Of a stretch of DNA of 64,000 nt, positions 53,101 through 56,142 are shown one piece after another; position 1 is the stretch's first letter, and every line of letters starts with the position of its first letter. The translations under genes were made by a program, and so were the position numbers. The notes beneath the pieces are model-generated. The model did not search any database. It saw only the letters and a list, made by a program, of their open reading frames with translations, and was not told the DNA's origin. The DNA lies in assembly GCA_024693065.1 (NCBI GenBank), contig JAILLP010000030.1, forward strand, positions 120,722-184,721. The letters run 5' to 3'. This stretch comes from Paludibacteraceae bacterium. GTDB lineage: Bacteria > Bacteroidota > Bacteroidia > Bacteroidales > Paludibacteraceae.

Positions 53101-54544
53101 TCACAAAGGTTTTGTTCTTCTTACATACCGAGCAGTATGCGTTGAAATAGCCTGCGCTGTCTGTAGGAACGAGAGGTTCTGTGTTTGTGTAAAATATGGG
53201 TTCCCCTTGGGATTCGTGATCTCCACCACATCTAGGCAATAGCTCCAAACAATCTCGGTTCTCCACCTCAATGGTGACCTCTTGACCCACTAATTCTCGG
53301 AGGTCGTAGCTTAGCGCCACCCATCCGTCGTAATAGAATTGTGACAATAAATCCCTTACATGTGATGCGTTACATCTGGGGTTCGATGAGTTGCATGAAC
53401 CCATGGTGACATTGTTGAAATAAAGCCATTTGTGCTTTTTACATACTTTTTTGCCCGGAACGCAATCGTACTGCTTGCATTCTATGTGGTATTCGGTACA
53501 TATCTCGTTGTAATTCCAATACTTATTTGCAATCTTGCCGTCGCAAGTGTTGCAATTCCATCTGTATTCGTATTGGTTACTGTTATTTAGCCTTACACAT
53601 CTGTATTTTTTGTTGCTCGGCCAACAGCTACGGTCATATTGACTTTCTCTCACGTAGTTTGTACAGACTTCTCCTTGTAATAAGCATTTGTCATAATCAT
53701 ATTGAAGGCATTCCCATTCCGCACATTCTGCAGTCTCCACAGAGTCCAGTTTCTCTTGTTTGTCCCTCTCATACCCACAGGCTTGTTTGAGCCTTGGGTC
53801 ACTGCTGGAATGATATTCCACTTTGGAACCGCATTCTTGGGAAGGAATCAGTGTGCCATCGTTTTTATAAACCTTGATGCTGAAACGGGGCCTCAGGTTG
53901 TCTGGATGTAGATGCGGATGGCTAATAGGGTCTTCGTCCTGCATGATGACCGCATAACGAAGCGTGAGGAGTGTGGAGTTCTCTTTCACTTCGAATTTGT
54001 AGATGGCACGTTCCGCCATCGCTCTGTTCTTTTCTGATACCAATGTGGAGTCGTTGTAATGCACCTCTGCCGTGTCGTAGGAACCAATACGCATGGATTG
54101 TCCGAAGCCTTCTGGTACTAGTCTGATGTTGTCGCATGCCAGGTTAAAATCGAATGCCGTACTTGCTACCACCTCGAAGTATCCACGTTCCGTTGTGGTG
54201 TTCTCTTCCTTTAGCGTCCAGGTGTCTTGTGCATTCGGATCCATCGGGTCTCCGTTTCCGAAGGTGTTGTTGACATCGTCACAGATGACCAACCTCGAAT
54301 TCCTCTCGTCGTGGTGGCCTTTGTATTTGTGCCCGTTGTAGCTGTAATTTGGATTCTCGGTATATGTCAACGGCCCATAATATCCGTAGTATCTTGTCCA
54401 ATTCTCGAACGTTCCTTTCTCGAAACTGAGGTTTGGCGTGTCTGTATTTCTTGTTGCTGCGTAGGTAGACGCTCCGGTAAGGATTAGCGATATTGCTACA
54501 ATTAAGTTGATCTTCAATAGTTTGTGTATATGTTTTGCTTCCAT
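29195..54544 (-). CDS. Giant T9SS type B Ig/PKD-repeat surface protein (giant 2, 8449 aa)
   Basis: Paralogue of giant 1 with the same plan: signal peptide (KLLKINLIVAISLILTGASTYA, cut near residue 30, giving 'LIVAISLILTGASTYA' as its core); N-terminal module (about 31-585) interrupted by a Cys-rich insert (238-391); PKD-like domain (about 585-685); about 90 Ig/PKD-like domains (about 688-8268); final PKD-like domain (about 8269-8356); T9SS type B sorting domain (8357-8449). Many domains resemble the same-numbered domain of giant 1, for example 66-68 and 85-90. No enzymatic motif or stop is present. The start at 54544 is supported by a perfect promoter about 35 nt upstream. Export is expected through the Sec system and T9SS to the cell surface. 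Role as a long adhesin or matrix fibre is inferred; the ligand is unknown. Confidence 0.9.
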   Translation of the reverse strand: MEAKHIHKLLKINLIVAISLILTGASTYAATRNTDTPNLSFEKGTFENWTRYYGYYGPLTYTENPNYSYNGHKYKGHHDERNSRLVICDDVNNTFGNGDPMDPNAQDTWTLKEENTTTERGYFEVVASTAFDFNLACDNIRLVPEGFGQSMRIGSYDTAEVHYNDSTLVSEKNRAMAERAIYKFEVKENSTLLTLRYAVIMQDEDPISHPHLHPDNLRPRFSIKVYKNDGTLIPSQECGSKVEYHSSSDPRLKQACGYERDKQEKLDSVETAECAEWECLQYDYDKCLLQGEVCTNYVRESQYDRSCWPSNKKYRCVRLNNSNQYEYRWNCNTCDGKIANKYWNYNEICTEYHIECKQYDCVPGKKVCKKHKWLYFNNVTMGSCNSSNPRCNASHVRDLLSQFYYDGWVALSYDLRELVGQEVTIEVENRDCLELLPRCGGDHESQGEPIFYTNTEPLVPTDSAGYFNAYCSVCKKNKTFVTAFTGGYHRTYAYVNASTQKMELKIKNCGNGEDAVITAPDAFDTYEWKRSDGKVFAPQNQKTAYICAIPDSEIRENMDYTCTMYNSADPTCTKVIETFRLLKDPITADFTWDKGCYNEVKFQNLSEVHPVTMSNGTQVKNDEITYQVWTYFDQEGEVEEEDGAFEPTKLFNCQSDNGCNFSTQLMAITKNDCKIPVIKSINVSKRPEVVINGADYVCYGDSTTLSLDENSYPEDSLNYYNEDYYYVWLNEVGDTLKRSSGSDGRYCTVKPVNGTIQYRLQIHQNRRSINNNVMECVFEGFHDVSVIEKPTSKISISNMYIPNGQIKQVDICKGTTDVKLDGSTNMENCRYAWYDKNTWGGIDQISENDFLNMTNAKTEKSGITASDSTNFYLAVMAENGCMQVDSIRINAMPLPELTITANNKAVENKRTEICVGGSTTMKVSGTDARGDAVRTFVWTTPNQGQPTLDVITATPAEDNQFFQDGKYIYRYSVSGSDVKGCTSTDSIFIWMYKNPTIEFNNVPSVCAGSEFELKVSGVDSCSVDNDSVAGSTTTPANGPLSFILTANESKRFYTVDGYKINGGISCKASSEFSLTVNEAPGVGIIGLDKICKGDALSLSATGASTYTWWKQGGGNTQTGRECTWASPSDGWYIVEGENAGTGCKSKDSIYVEIEQAPAIIITTPNTDVVCIGETKVLNAQTMDPSLSNQIIKYTWSSGAIGEQITMALNNESESISVTGETQNGCKSSHDTTLTTKPYPTLTATASGTYCENAEGEVKLKGADRYIYLGDTIAKNLNANNEYIWRIPDVGRAGTKEFFFTGSLNGCEEEKSVEITVLEAPALAISGAEGGICKGDSATLTVTGGESGQTYVWEYSEDGTNWSTINNLNGSSIKVSPDDNTYYRVSGRGSNLCNGVSAPTALEVHSRPIISITKDASKDSCVNSKVYLSAEGAGTQGTYAWSITAVDGGATIANATGDRIEIPLSQNANVRVVGTTNKLCFNDTFTTITVYPYPDFTMEKDFVCEGNKIEMAIKQVGTTTIDTVQWIPLAGFSLMTGTYIQYGANRDSFIDINPVPNNSIYQIQVHGTTKEGCKTKKNFNFSVVSKPNIYIVGKKDYCEGEAVSLTAKGGSSYKWDNGTTGDRYDSIASTQRTIFNVIGEDSRGCVGEAEPYTITVHGKPDVRITADADTVCSGEPINLQASGATTYTWKQVKNNSAANDTTNYPCSSCQSINPIVTEKTTFIVSGVQDGCYGSAQKELNVKTKPTLSITMAQDTLCEGDSITIAVSSGNASVTWSMNPSISPKSFSEREFVFNTGGLNERRKYVITAETQEKCTAQIDTTVEIYSVPSIGIDKGKGYVCKGQPAELSAIGDASQITGYSWSANHPITYVSPTNNTSEKINVKFDDATTFTLTATYAKGCRTTSQPALVEVNTLPTFTVRQDPTSAICYGKNVKIIAEGNNMINTGWTWTDVAGNDLNNKSSVYNIQELRGATTFVIKGTDISGCESDTVHYNVNVANAPDFKLKVDKKTICKNDSVRFEITDASDGIIGYTWDNRGQTTATTLDTTLTIAKVYTIKVTANNGSCTTTKSEQVTVNDIPRVTITSPSGKNSICKGDSITLQANISNISNPADVKYSWNNKTWSATEDSTQYYAKYISSANSNASSIEATVQVQEGACKSTPATFNVHINQLPNVEIIGATDKCIDDVITLTASGVSTGNYSWFQDGTSVGGGAGYRPTIRKETTKFVLLGTEANGCIGTDTVTVKGNPNPTFDISAAPICEKERGVISFTNIHDADTFKIKRDNVYEAIHHDATQSEDSYTTGVMTQGQLYHVTATNVKGCKSETKDQIITVNALPNIQISSNPISKEICLGDSAILTATGGTTYVWADTAGLTASNNTSVFKPTASGTYTLKVKGAGNNGCWDSTEITITVHDIPSIETDPNVTVCQGDVAKLEAKPRTGSSQNLTYVWNNDNGVLNGAIIYPVINKNEKFTVYGSDDHCSSEPVEVNVSIKQRSDVTISANAICEGSQAKVTISATDLRSVSLQGGTTYDQPEATGGTRKLEINLDALTDSKTYTAIVVDTNQCSLDTSFTIDVVKKPVISFDPSTDGNTSKICLGDSVTIIAKTDLANANMSWESNNGSSFPSQTFVINPNDNSQFTFTPSAPRGMGNPYVFNVTATNAQGSLSCSSNESYNVVVYDSANNRITGDSAICKGENLTLSSENTFSSYSWTENGNTGNILSSAMSLTEKIDSDKTYILTVYDVNGCKNVSSINVKAIPAPEFTIAPSTVCEGNQTTLTVQKGNLGTNNSNYSWNNVEFSWDNGEIGETYSENLSDSKTYHVVGTHKYQYPGKIISCPSEPVPVTATVNKKPKFTIFSDNTRNNTVCKKDTIKFSVPGSNISREWNRGDENGPNSNYRFTNTGDHNVSKHGIITSSNDMEYCRVVPSEISPRVSDIYYWVTVTDNSTQCKDSDYVIAHLDIVDLPTVENYTACSGSDLTVTAQSDQAIDFKWYATVRNQGTIFLGTGLSYTMTASDLRDMFLGYASDMNMFVRAVDDLGCESGDKNFNVYEGTKPSISMSPKKICEGETPTIQFTGTHKVQIISEGNIELTAKNGKVKYQEGRPLYGSVKSYIVHAWDTIAGGGRGCEIDTTFELTINQKPIFHIEDTAGNKTSTSICLNETAKLKGVIDGYASNAKYKWEVTNYTLSSNEAKLDSIKIQAGTVTQYKVNLAVENGQQCKDTVEYYVNVNPLPEVAIIPDENPVCEGMQTTLRTNNVYSNYEWREASSTGTPTGTVLSSDDHYEITTGQSFSKYFRVDVKDVNRCVNGATIKVYTKKKPDFNVTANPICYNGYPVLKVKGDVDEINWPDGSTVSPSTNPSDSIWTSPTPLTGGKTFSVSASKNSCMSDVKTINVAVYQEQKLAFDVNGSPTQGKPVMVCKGTKDLPIVVRSETNATISDIQWGNGGTTQEIKPTITKDTSFTVTANVAVSSNLNCEAKGTQNVKVYQTTQISINGGGKICKGEEMLFTASGSDSYSWHIDKENVGTIISNSSDSSEITVKNITKEFSIYATGTDANGCVSEKSDTKGVTLLPSPTINISDHPDSICSGDKLLMNATLGAGEGSDVRWTLGTGINGNKVEATLTTGNGSKREEVYRVEASLTVNNTTCNSVKEINITVLPLPELILTTDGAFCEGGSTTITAKEIYGANVQYQWNGGNYGNDNLITATQGGEYSVKAKMTGGLQCEMKDPKTTTITVVNKPTISGIDLTGSPCKGQRVSLSPKGNGGNAYDYEWYYVTSNQGQGSENVLIEKMERIQPTITQDTTFHLVASTTQTFSNVTLVCKSSKDTTITMNPDPSFYLEASTPCYGNDMTINAIGDPEYYYEWTWDGDKNERDKSWVKIKGAQGSHFFQVTAKTKLGCIAEKDTLVNVNPLPIINGFDGNNVICVIDTTNEITVLCDNRNDIKKYVWKQPGINGYTINTNDSSKITIKPVQAEEDALYGVTVTDKNGCESSMDYMIDIKPMPKTKATSTPACPGEPTTIQVEDEKNIENVAYTWFEYDETKQDKKGAIVGTGDKLEKEISDSARFVVTASSEFSCNTDTTIMAKAHPLPTITFTGDTVICEGDSTAITITATYPDGQAGQTSYFWQEIDASTPHARMTVSPKDTTVYHIKIQTNNDCKMDTFIRINVKPRPIVTINDMRDGSDNVCEGSPYKMTAKVTNLTGEFEYMWDNDANKTNAELEIASVTGNTNYTVVVKEKNVLIHQCSDTTKFTVYGLQKPTVKIAKVDTVCENTEATIEVENAQTGSYQYVWNNGKTGSSITEVIAKKTPADTFIVTCINPLNGCEAHDSVTVGTKPYPIIKLYNSLNQELTSKDTTTCKDALLEVRANVTNATSGVSTSYRWTKENDSNFPPQDSSLLKTTVSDAYVYIVTANMAGCKSNDTIKTYYHPTPTVTIDGDRNTCPNGDAELFVSVTGGPANSSYTITWVGKEEKNGTETTFALEEKHANKQDTMIAKNLASGANYTFYANATGDNGCSAKSEDFMVNIWNKPNVIVEPDKSSVCEGESTTISARLEAGNGSFSWKIDNNEEVGDKIEVVILKDTTRFVVTGTDGNGCKNTADTFVVKLSKPALTIDGIEDVCEGDADGVTLKMKGATQYTIDNTRMYESNSINEITQAVINPDATRDYNIKYTDGKCSGDSTITINVNPIPDLRINGETDGSANICEGDSIVLGASNGLKDYEWKITASDNNTTTYTSYYNTNKDTMVIKTNAGRNIRQTLTVSLSASNANNCSNSAHYAITTNPQPVFTLNAQAAVCENEEVKLKVTQAANAEPYSELDWGTLSSNNMATEVTVTSTKQAGETETYSVTAKSISQCTYTATTNVDVKAHPNFTLIGEEVCENDYAVIKLGSGSADSFFVEGNKITFTNNEWTDNSRRLTTGKAIAVTGKTGYTLVNNEILVCQKEEQVYVNTKPLPDVKISAPTFLCINNTTAKLTVSAADSYQWKKYNGPNYQNIQDLTGETKDSLIIQTPRENTTIQYAVEVSTNGCKNRDSVTIQVYNTPTFTVPTELVYVCKGSDKELTFTDNQSLTGGSWSWSTGATNTQSIVIPNIDSSMNVTVHAQTARGCDATKTFKIMAKENPRYRWVQGDLTVCKGSTSNIILSPLDANGVTYISHYIWEGESATPNTEAWTDLHIEEVINERRDFTISMSIFYKGNENLGDTTVESEVTCKSQEIITVDVWDLPVISINGGKADTTVCAGEPVVLTATSTNIEPDSWGWRSSNGGWMNPKNHTNSSSDTTISTNKSTENNYQGTYLVKATDNNGCTDSTDFTIYVNALPRIELSAPARVCAGTDTFATAKSQNNEELFYSWDEGASFTTSNVWNFHIDDANKAIKVIVKDNNGCTNTADSTTKYLPNPEIVFTEKVDNVCLGDKVRLKVKDNTSNSTTFYWMGDKNYTGDSCVVPSLTELTIFTVVGTRDICTQKQTHTVDVWSLPNVKIDLASTSVCKGGNVTLDGHGATKYAWKDIRSTVSRDVNDYGTETEKTYENLTQPTTKYLWGIDGNGCVNQDSVFISINELPKFSISGDTIACENEEITLTATKDVSTIGGLGYEWKDKNGTELGRNDELKIRITRDTMIYVTATNANDCSEKDSIFIAMKNIPDIYAVLDTQHVCKDDPATLKVESHMSNVSFTWVDARTGTKIEESDLSNNNKTLSQIISTYKEYKATVTKQYPIFGDNKKCSSDTIFKITPWEKPIIKLDGQREVCEGDSVLLQAEGGVNGKYIWSQKYQDENDHEVIDTIKVNNINVNGDELKIAPTADLTTYIVEGEDSRTCRNSTNLLVRKNGLPNFKIKAPKEACEGDKIEVLIESSTAYSYKWDESGYRTNNSHNYVIGTTDTTIRIYAINPETRCEKLDSVMIGSRQHPELKLVTDEYTCYGSPATLATENDETNTTFYWYEGTDVSVSYKSKEKSWTTAPLKGESWFHVEAEKTYQDVVCKSNASFRVQVLLLPNIKIEEGNNYSSCKGDPVTLNATGGDKYAWDTRDTNVTHIGNTDTTFVPSRNGEKHILLGGKTYTDYGGKTCYNVDSTIIALNELPTFTIEGPTDTCQGQRIALTGKSNEGLSYEWLDTLNNHISNLKSHTFLITKDTTVKLSARNALGCSSSLTHSVKMHKYPILQLDEISENVCKNQKGLIRISNTETDVTSVQYQWTPWGEEGAVTNTNSITPTVLKQTQYTVTASNVYNNNGGVCPTIGKYTINTWDDPAIIVENVSVCPGGEAILVASCPTVSDDAAFYWEGASEHSATYKTQPINRDTVFHVTVVDDKHCTGHSSANVTLYPLPSFSLSSDGPVCRGSRITVTADNMGLEYDWHDMKGFRQNTTYTEVLDNDKKVYVTARTTYGCEKDDSISVKVKDNPVLSLTMKNSEGRDTNYVCYGEEMKLTAGGANGGYYWIVDGKEKTSENGKSEMTLDQLTIPTNVKLRGISNGCESSIDTTINIWSLPNITIDAQYANVCIRSYDSLYAKGGVSGKYTWRGPSLSGNNIQWQGTSASSLIGDNVEIYLDAANNETFMAKYQVIGVDKNGCKGNGDIDIKVNELPTVHIEGDKEVCQGSEASLYTSGTAESFEWTINGQTYYTPSINPEIKEDGTTVYLIGTDNNDCKAADWVKIKTKPIPHILVQTNTGVDTVCKNEKARIDLKAVDINGNDLSNDATWEWQNNNTNSYWEENISNKKNYNVRVEVNKCQNDTTFSINVWPLPIFEIRGDDAICIGDSTILTAEDDKNGNGPMTYRWQQTEQGGLGQTSEIAGHTSAELVVKPTDITRYTAEGTDKHLCHSTATHLVRVDALPTDLIIVASPSDSICDGDNVTLTATGSGVDYTWSVGGNQLTSGEELTHKIENTTVFTLRGRNANGCDFEVTKTIYKKERPIIQVVEKPDYVCYNTEAKVVVTGADIYKWDNNETSETITETLLMDRTFTVSGSSNGCAAAPIDIHVPVKSLPTILVSSDKLDNEICFNDKISLIATGGKSGKYEWDNNESKDTITVSPEETTTYTVWGEDEYGCRNNNNYTVIVHPLPKLHIDAYTNLICEGDVDTLWVVNDNPKAANGSQVLFKSYAWGDGETVEKIYSGIKQDKTFKVTVQDIYGCVNDAEKLIKTKPYPKLNVNAPSYVCYNEKANITITGAQNYTWNDGSHVSQFSNILRKDTIYSVTGETNGCQTDTTFNVAVMPLPNIWISSNLDELCLNQSITMRANGGATYEWNVRDIETNSSTVETVTVKPSKANQTFQYRVTGTDLNGCVNKDTFEVKVNPAPIFSISGNKEICQGDIDTLWVTGNAIKYTWTNTGEQSDTIHPIVEQATTYKVIAESENGCVSEDSIKVKVKPYPTITINAPSAVCHGDKAIMTANGANEYEWEGDPTKNNKKYTDTPEKGTTYMVKGTTKGCTSEASVYVDVNPLPYVWITGGESVCYGEEMVLSANGASSYVWSTRQVGEHISLTPTETSKPLVISVTGTDANNCVNRDTFTITVHPLPDIKILGDNATCNGDATHLEAVGAKDYVWNTSEQGAHIYPIITANKVFTVEGTDEFGCKNTASKTVTRKFYPILSYSAPSAVCDGSEVRITVTGATHYTWSGTESLRAQGGTMSDTIHERTIYKVAGEENGCTTIRDIIIDKYELPTIWINGPATVCQGSQLKLSATGGNTYTWTWGNNTYRNNTLSDQPERTMIYRVTGTDNHKCSNTAEHEVVVKPNPKFVVKGETEVCEGTATTLTAESTDNAQLSFSWSNGAGTPSITPVINTTTKFIVVAKDANDCESTVSHTVVSQKIPEVTWTGTTTICQGDRLQLNAKGAKTYQWTCSEKPGVTLSTTNLMTDYPTTSAIYVLVGSSNGCSAEPINIPVNALPNPNLTYQGNTVICENSQLTLTVYGADSYLWNNGSSNKTMITIPPAGDTVFSVIGTDKNKCKTELKIPVKVNKNPEFTIDGETEVCRGEYTTLTATGDAMTYYWGYQTPTYDKNLSGNGAPIAVQIDVPTYVFVKGVDERGCETEKSITVKMKNPPYVKYSGDTKVCLGETIELVAEGDAKEYTWSTDGGITSKKGNPYMFTPTGVTRLILSGIADNGCVTSEEIYIETNVAPNVDIYGDSVVCEGGNATLIADGAENFIWVDETAKKTEEGRYVERFGLEAGPHKFLITGTSINNCKNTKEFTLWVHKNPSVKIHDTLIGCPSTGTVAEFSIREPNIHKCEWKSYPLHGDLISNSEKKVSAAITEPTEIYVVAYDGNNCASYDTIKVDALQFNPIQFDVTPTIIDEKSNTIEMKGIYPETMDWTWSTDDDTEDTNGQNALHTYKNPSTRDSFIVKAIAIDDKGCLYEGDTIVYVWKDFWAPNAFTPDENGMNDNFRFKGTEFMTDFHWRIFDRTGRIVFESDDRNGQWDGRDLEGEKCGWGVYGYIVEYKSIFKGIDKTGERRGTVTLIR
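29198..29476 (-). other. T9SS type B sorting domain of giant 2
   Basis: These 93 C-terminal residues begin FWAPNAFTPDENG and carry 'IFDRTGRIVF', 'CGWGVYGYIV' and the end TVTLIR, matching giant 1 closely. The strong match suggests both proteins use the same export and attachment machinery. Confidence 0.9.
29741..52483 (-). repeat. Array of about 90 Ig/PKD-like domains in giant 2
   Basis: Hand count again gives 90 domains, average about 84 residues, each with a 'xxC.G/N' strand and usually a second Cys near its end. The three-type cycle is clear in domains 53-90 and in the same phase as giant 1, the last domain before the final PKD-like domain being type B. The first half is less regular. Confidence 0.85.
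52790..54454 (-). other. Conserved N-terminal module of giant 2
   Basis: Residues about 31-585, alignable by eye with giant 1: NLSFEKG and W.RYYGYYG, 'MRIGS', 'AERAIYKFEV', 'DLRELVGQEVTIEV', 'DCLELLP.C', 'YCSVC', 'ITAP..F..YEWK', 'ENMDYTC'. The Cys-rich segment is the main difference. Confidence 0.6.
53372..53833 (-). other. Cysteine-rich insert in giant 2
   Basis: Residues 238-391 hold 16 Cys in 154 residues, among many Tyr, Trp, Lys and Asn: C238, 256, 274, 279, 287, 294, 307, 316, 331, 334, 349, 356, 361, 368, 384, 391. The matching stretch of giant 1 is about 110 residues shorter and has only two. It looks like a small disulfide-rich or metal-binding domain; I do not recognise the family. 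Confidence 0.7.
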
Positions 54545-54578
54545 AAGCTTATAAATTTTTCTGTGTTAATAGCAATAT

Positions 54579-54610
54579 CAAAAGTAAATCTATTTTTTTT
54601 CATTAACAAA
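54579..54610 (-). promoter_or_regulatory. Promoter of giant 2
   Basis: The minus strand has TTTG (54607-54610), a 20-nt spacer and TACTTTTG (54579-54586): both Bacteroidota promoter boxes match exactly. Transcription would begin near 54573, about 30 nt before the ATG. It is the best promoter in the window. Confidence 0.75.
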
Positions 54611-54822
54611 TTTTAAGCATGGAAATAGATGTAAAAAAGTCAATTGACATCGCAATTATATCATCATACCGCCGTTTTATATTCCTTGTGTTCTTCTACT
54701 GGATAATTGGTTGATAGATAATTTGTTGCGTAAATTCTTCCAGGAGGTCATTGTTGCAGTGGCCATAATGAGGTCGGAATCGTTCTGGATTGAGACTTCT
54801 CAGTTGTGCCTGTTTGTATATG

Positions 54823-54864
54823 ACGGCAAAGGGAGGCATGCTCTTCCATACCTCCCTTTGCCGT
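54823..54864. terminator. Hairpin downstream of the PfkB kinase gene
   Basis: The arms ACGGCAAAGGGAGG (54823-54836) and CCTCCCTTTGCCGT (54851-54864) pair perfectly over 14 bp with a 14-nt loop. It lies about 90 nt after the kinase stop and ahead of the giant 2 promoter. The U-tract is poor, so termination may need help. Apart from this and the promoter, the 406-bp gap 54545-54950 shows nothing. Confidence 0.65.
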
Positions 54865-54950
54865 TGATTTTCTGATGTTTGCGTTTGGGTGCGAAACTGT
54901 TGGTGCTCAGTAACTTCGCATGGGGAGCGAATGCCCCTCTCCGCAATGTC

Positions 54951-55916
54951 TTAGCTCTTTCTTCTCAGCTCTTCCCATTTGCATTCGTCCAGTTTCGAAC
55001 CCACTACCTGTACGATGTTTCCGCTCACGAGCGACCCTATTTCTCCGCATCTCCGCATGTCATATCCTTTGTGAAGACCGTACAGGAATCCGGAGGCGAA
55101 CAGGTCGCCGGCCCCTGTGGTGTCTATGGCGGTCACGCCTGGTAGGCAATCCACTCGTACTGTCTTGCCGTCCCGTTTGATTAATGAACCTTTCTTGCCT
55201 AGCTTGACGACGGCTATTTCGCACATCTCGGCGATGTAGTCGAGGGCCTCTTCCGGCTCTCTCTGCGCGAATGCTTTCGCCTCCTCCTCGTTGGCGAATA
55301 CGATGTCGACATACTCCTTCACGGCACGTTGCAGGAACGCGAGGTTCTCTTCCACCACATTGTAGCTGGCGAGGTCCAATGACACTTTCGCACCCGCCGC
55401 TTTCGCCATCTTCATGGCGGCCTCGATCATGGTGGTGTTCTGAACCAAGTACCCCTCGATGTGGCAGAGGTCCACGCCCTTGAACCAGTTAGGGTCGAAG
55501 TCATTCTCCGTCAGTGTGCTGGCCGCTCCTAGGCAGGTGGCCATGGTCCGCTCGCTATCGGGTGAGATTAGGGAGACGCATACGCCAGTCGGCAAATCGC
55601 TCTTGACGATGTGGGTGGTCACGCCGTGTTTCTCCATGTCCGACTTGAAAAATTCGCCGGCCTCGTCCTCGCCCGTCTTCCCGATGAAGTGGCAGGGCGC
55701 TCCCAATGCGGCAAGTCCCGAAATAGTGTTGGAGGCGGATCCTCCCGTGACGAAATGGCGGTCGCCGTCTTTGATTTCGTCTTGTATCTTTGCGGACAAT
55801 TCCTTGTCTATCAATTGCATACTCCCTTTCGGAAGAGATAGCTTCTCCAACGTGTCGTCAGACTTCAGTACAGACAAGACGTCCACTAGTGCGTTTCCTA
55901 ATCCTATTGTTACCAT
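54951..55916 (-). CDS. PfkB-family carbohydrate/nucleoside kinase (adenosine kinase-like)
   Basis: A 321-residue soluble kinase of the ribokinase/PfkB superfamily, close to the usual length. GGSASNT (58-64) is the substrate-side signature and DTTGAGDLFASGF (from Asp265) the ATP-side signature, with Asp271 as the catalytic base of the GAGD motif. The start 'MVTIGLGNALVDVL' is the first strand with the substrate-binding Asp. Many Bacteroidales genomes annotate this protein as an adenosine kinase or generic sugar kinase; substrate cannot be read from the sequence. The ATG at 55916 is preceded by a promoter with a leader of about 25 nt. It is transcribed away from the tRNA gene and is a single-gene unit ending at the hairpin near 54823. 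Confidence 0.9.
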   Translation of the reverse strand: MVTIGLGNALVDVLSVLKSDDTLEKLSLPKGSMQLIDKELSAKIQDEIKDGDRHFVTGGSASNTISGLAALGAPCHFIGKTGEDEAGEFFKSDMEKHGVTTHIVKSDLPTGVCVSLISPDSERTMATCLGAASTLTENDFDPNWFKGVDLCHIEGYLVQNTTMIEAAMKMAKAAGAKVSLDLASYNVVEENLAFLQRAVKEYVDIVFANEEEAKAFAQREPEEALDYIAEMCEIAVVKLGKKGSLIKRDGKTVRVDCLPGVTAIDTTGAGDLFASGFLYGLHKGYDMRRCGEIGSLVSGNIVQVVGSKLDECKWEELRRKS

Positions 55917-55947
55917 ATTTTTTCTTCTATTTTGTGAAATTTATATG

Positions 55948-55978
55948 CAAATATATTTTTTTTATTCGAGAAAACAAC
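55948..55978 (-). promoter_or_regulatory. Promoter of the PfkB kinase gene
   Basis: On the minus strand GTTG (55975-55978, three of four for TTTG), a 19-nt spacer and an exact -7 box TATATTTG (55948-55955). The predicted leader is about 26 nt. Confidence 0.6.
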
Positions 55979-55979
55979 C

Positions 55980-55987
55980 TAAATTTG
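55980..55987 (+). promoter_or_regulatory. -7 box of the tRNA-Asn promoter
   Basis: TAAATTTG on the plus strand matches TAnnTTTG and lies 35 nt before the mature tRNA. The -33 region, in the A/T run around 55956-55960, is only TTTT. It overlaps the divergent kinase promoter. Confidence 0.5.
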
Positions 55988-56022
55988 CACCGCATTTGAG
56001 GGAAATCCTCGGGTGTGGAAAT

Positions 56023-56096
56023 TCTTCCTTAGCTCAGTCGGTTAGAGCACCTGACTGTTAATCAGGGGGTCCTTGGTTCAAGTCCAAGAGGGAGAG
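56023..56096 (+). tRNA. tRNA-Asn (anticodon GUU)
   Basis: A 74-nt cloverleaf. The acceptor arms TCTTCCT and AGGGAGA pair with one G-U, the D stem is GCTC/GAGC, the anticodon stem CCTGA/TCAGG holds the loop CTGTTAA with GTT at 56057-56059, and the T arm is CTTGG-TTCAAGT-CCAAG. The discriminator is G96. The 3' CCA is not encoded (CAG follows), so it must be added after transcription. Confidence 0.95.
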
Positions 56097-56099
56097 CAG

Positions 56100-56128
56100 A
56101 GAGAGTCGGTGACGGCTCTCTTTTTTTG
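56100..56128 (+). terminator. Terminator of tRNA-Asn
   Basis: The stem AGAGAGTC/GGCTCTCT (one G-U pair, 6-nt loop) is followed directly by a run of seven T. It starts four bases after the tRNA. Confidence 0.85.
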
Positions 56129-56142
56129 TCTTCTGGGGGATA

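Noticed and set aside
3666..54544. Giants as nonribosomal peptide synthetases, polyketide synthases or toxin (RTX, Rhs, CDI) proteins
   Set aside because: No adenylation, carrier, RTX nonapeptide, YD-repeat or toxin motif is present; all repeats are Ig/PKD-like and the end is a T9SS type B domain.
54545..54950. A small gene between giant 2 and the kinase
   Set aside because: No frame has a plausible start, length and codon pattern; the gap holds a promoter and a hairpin.
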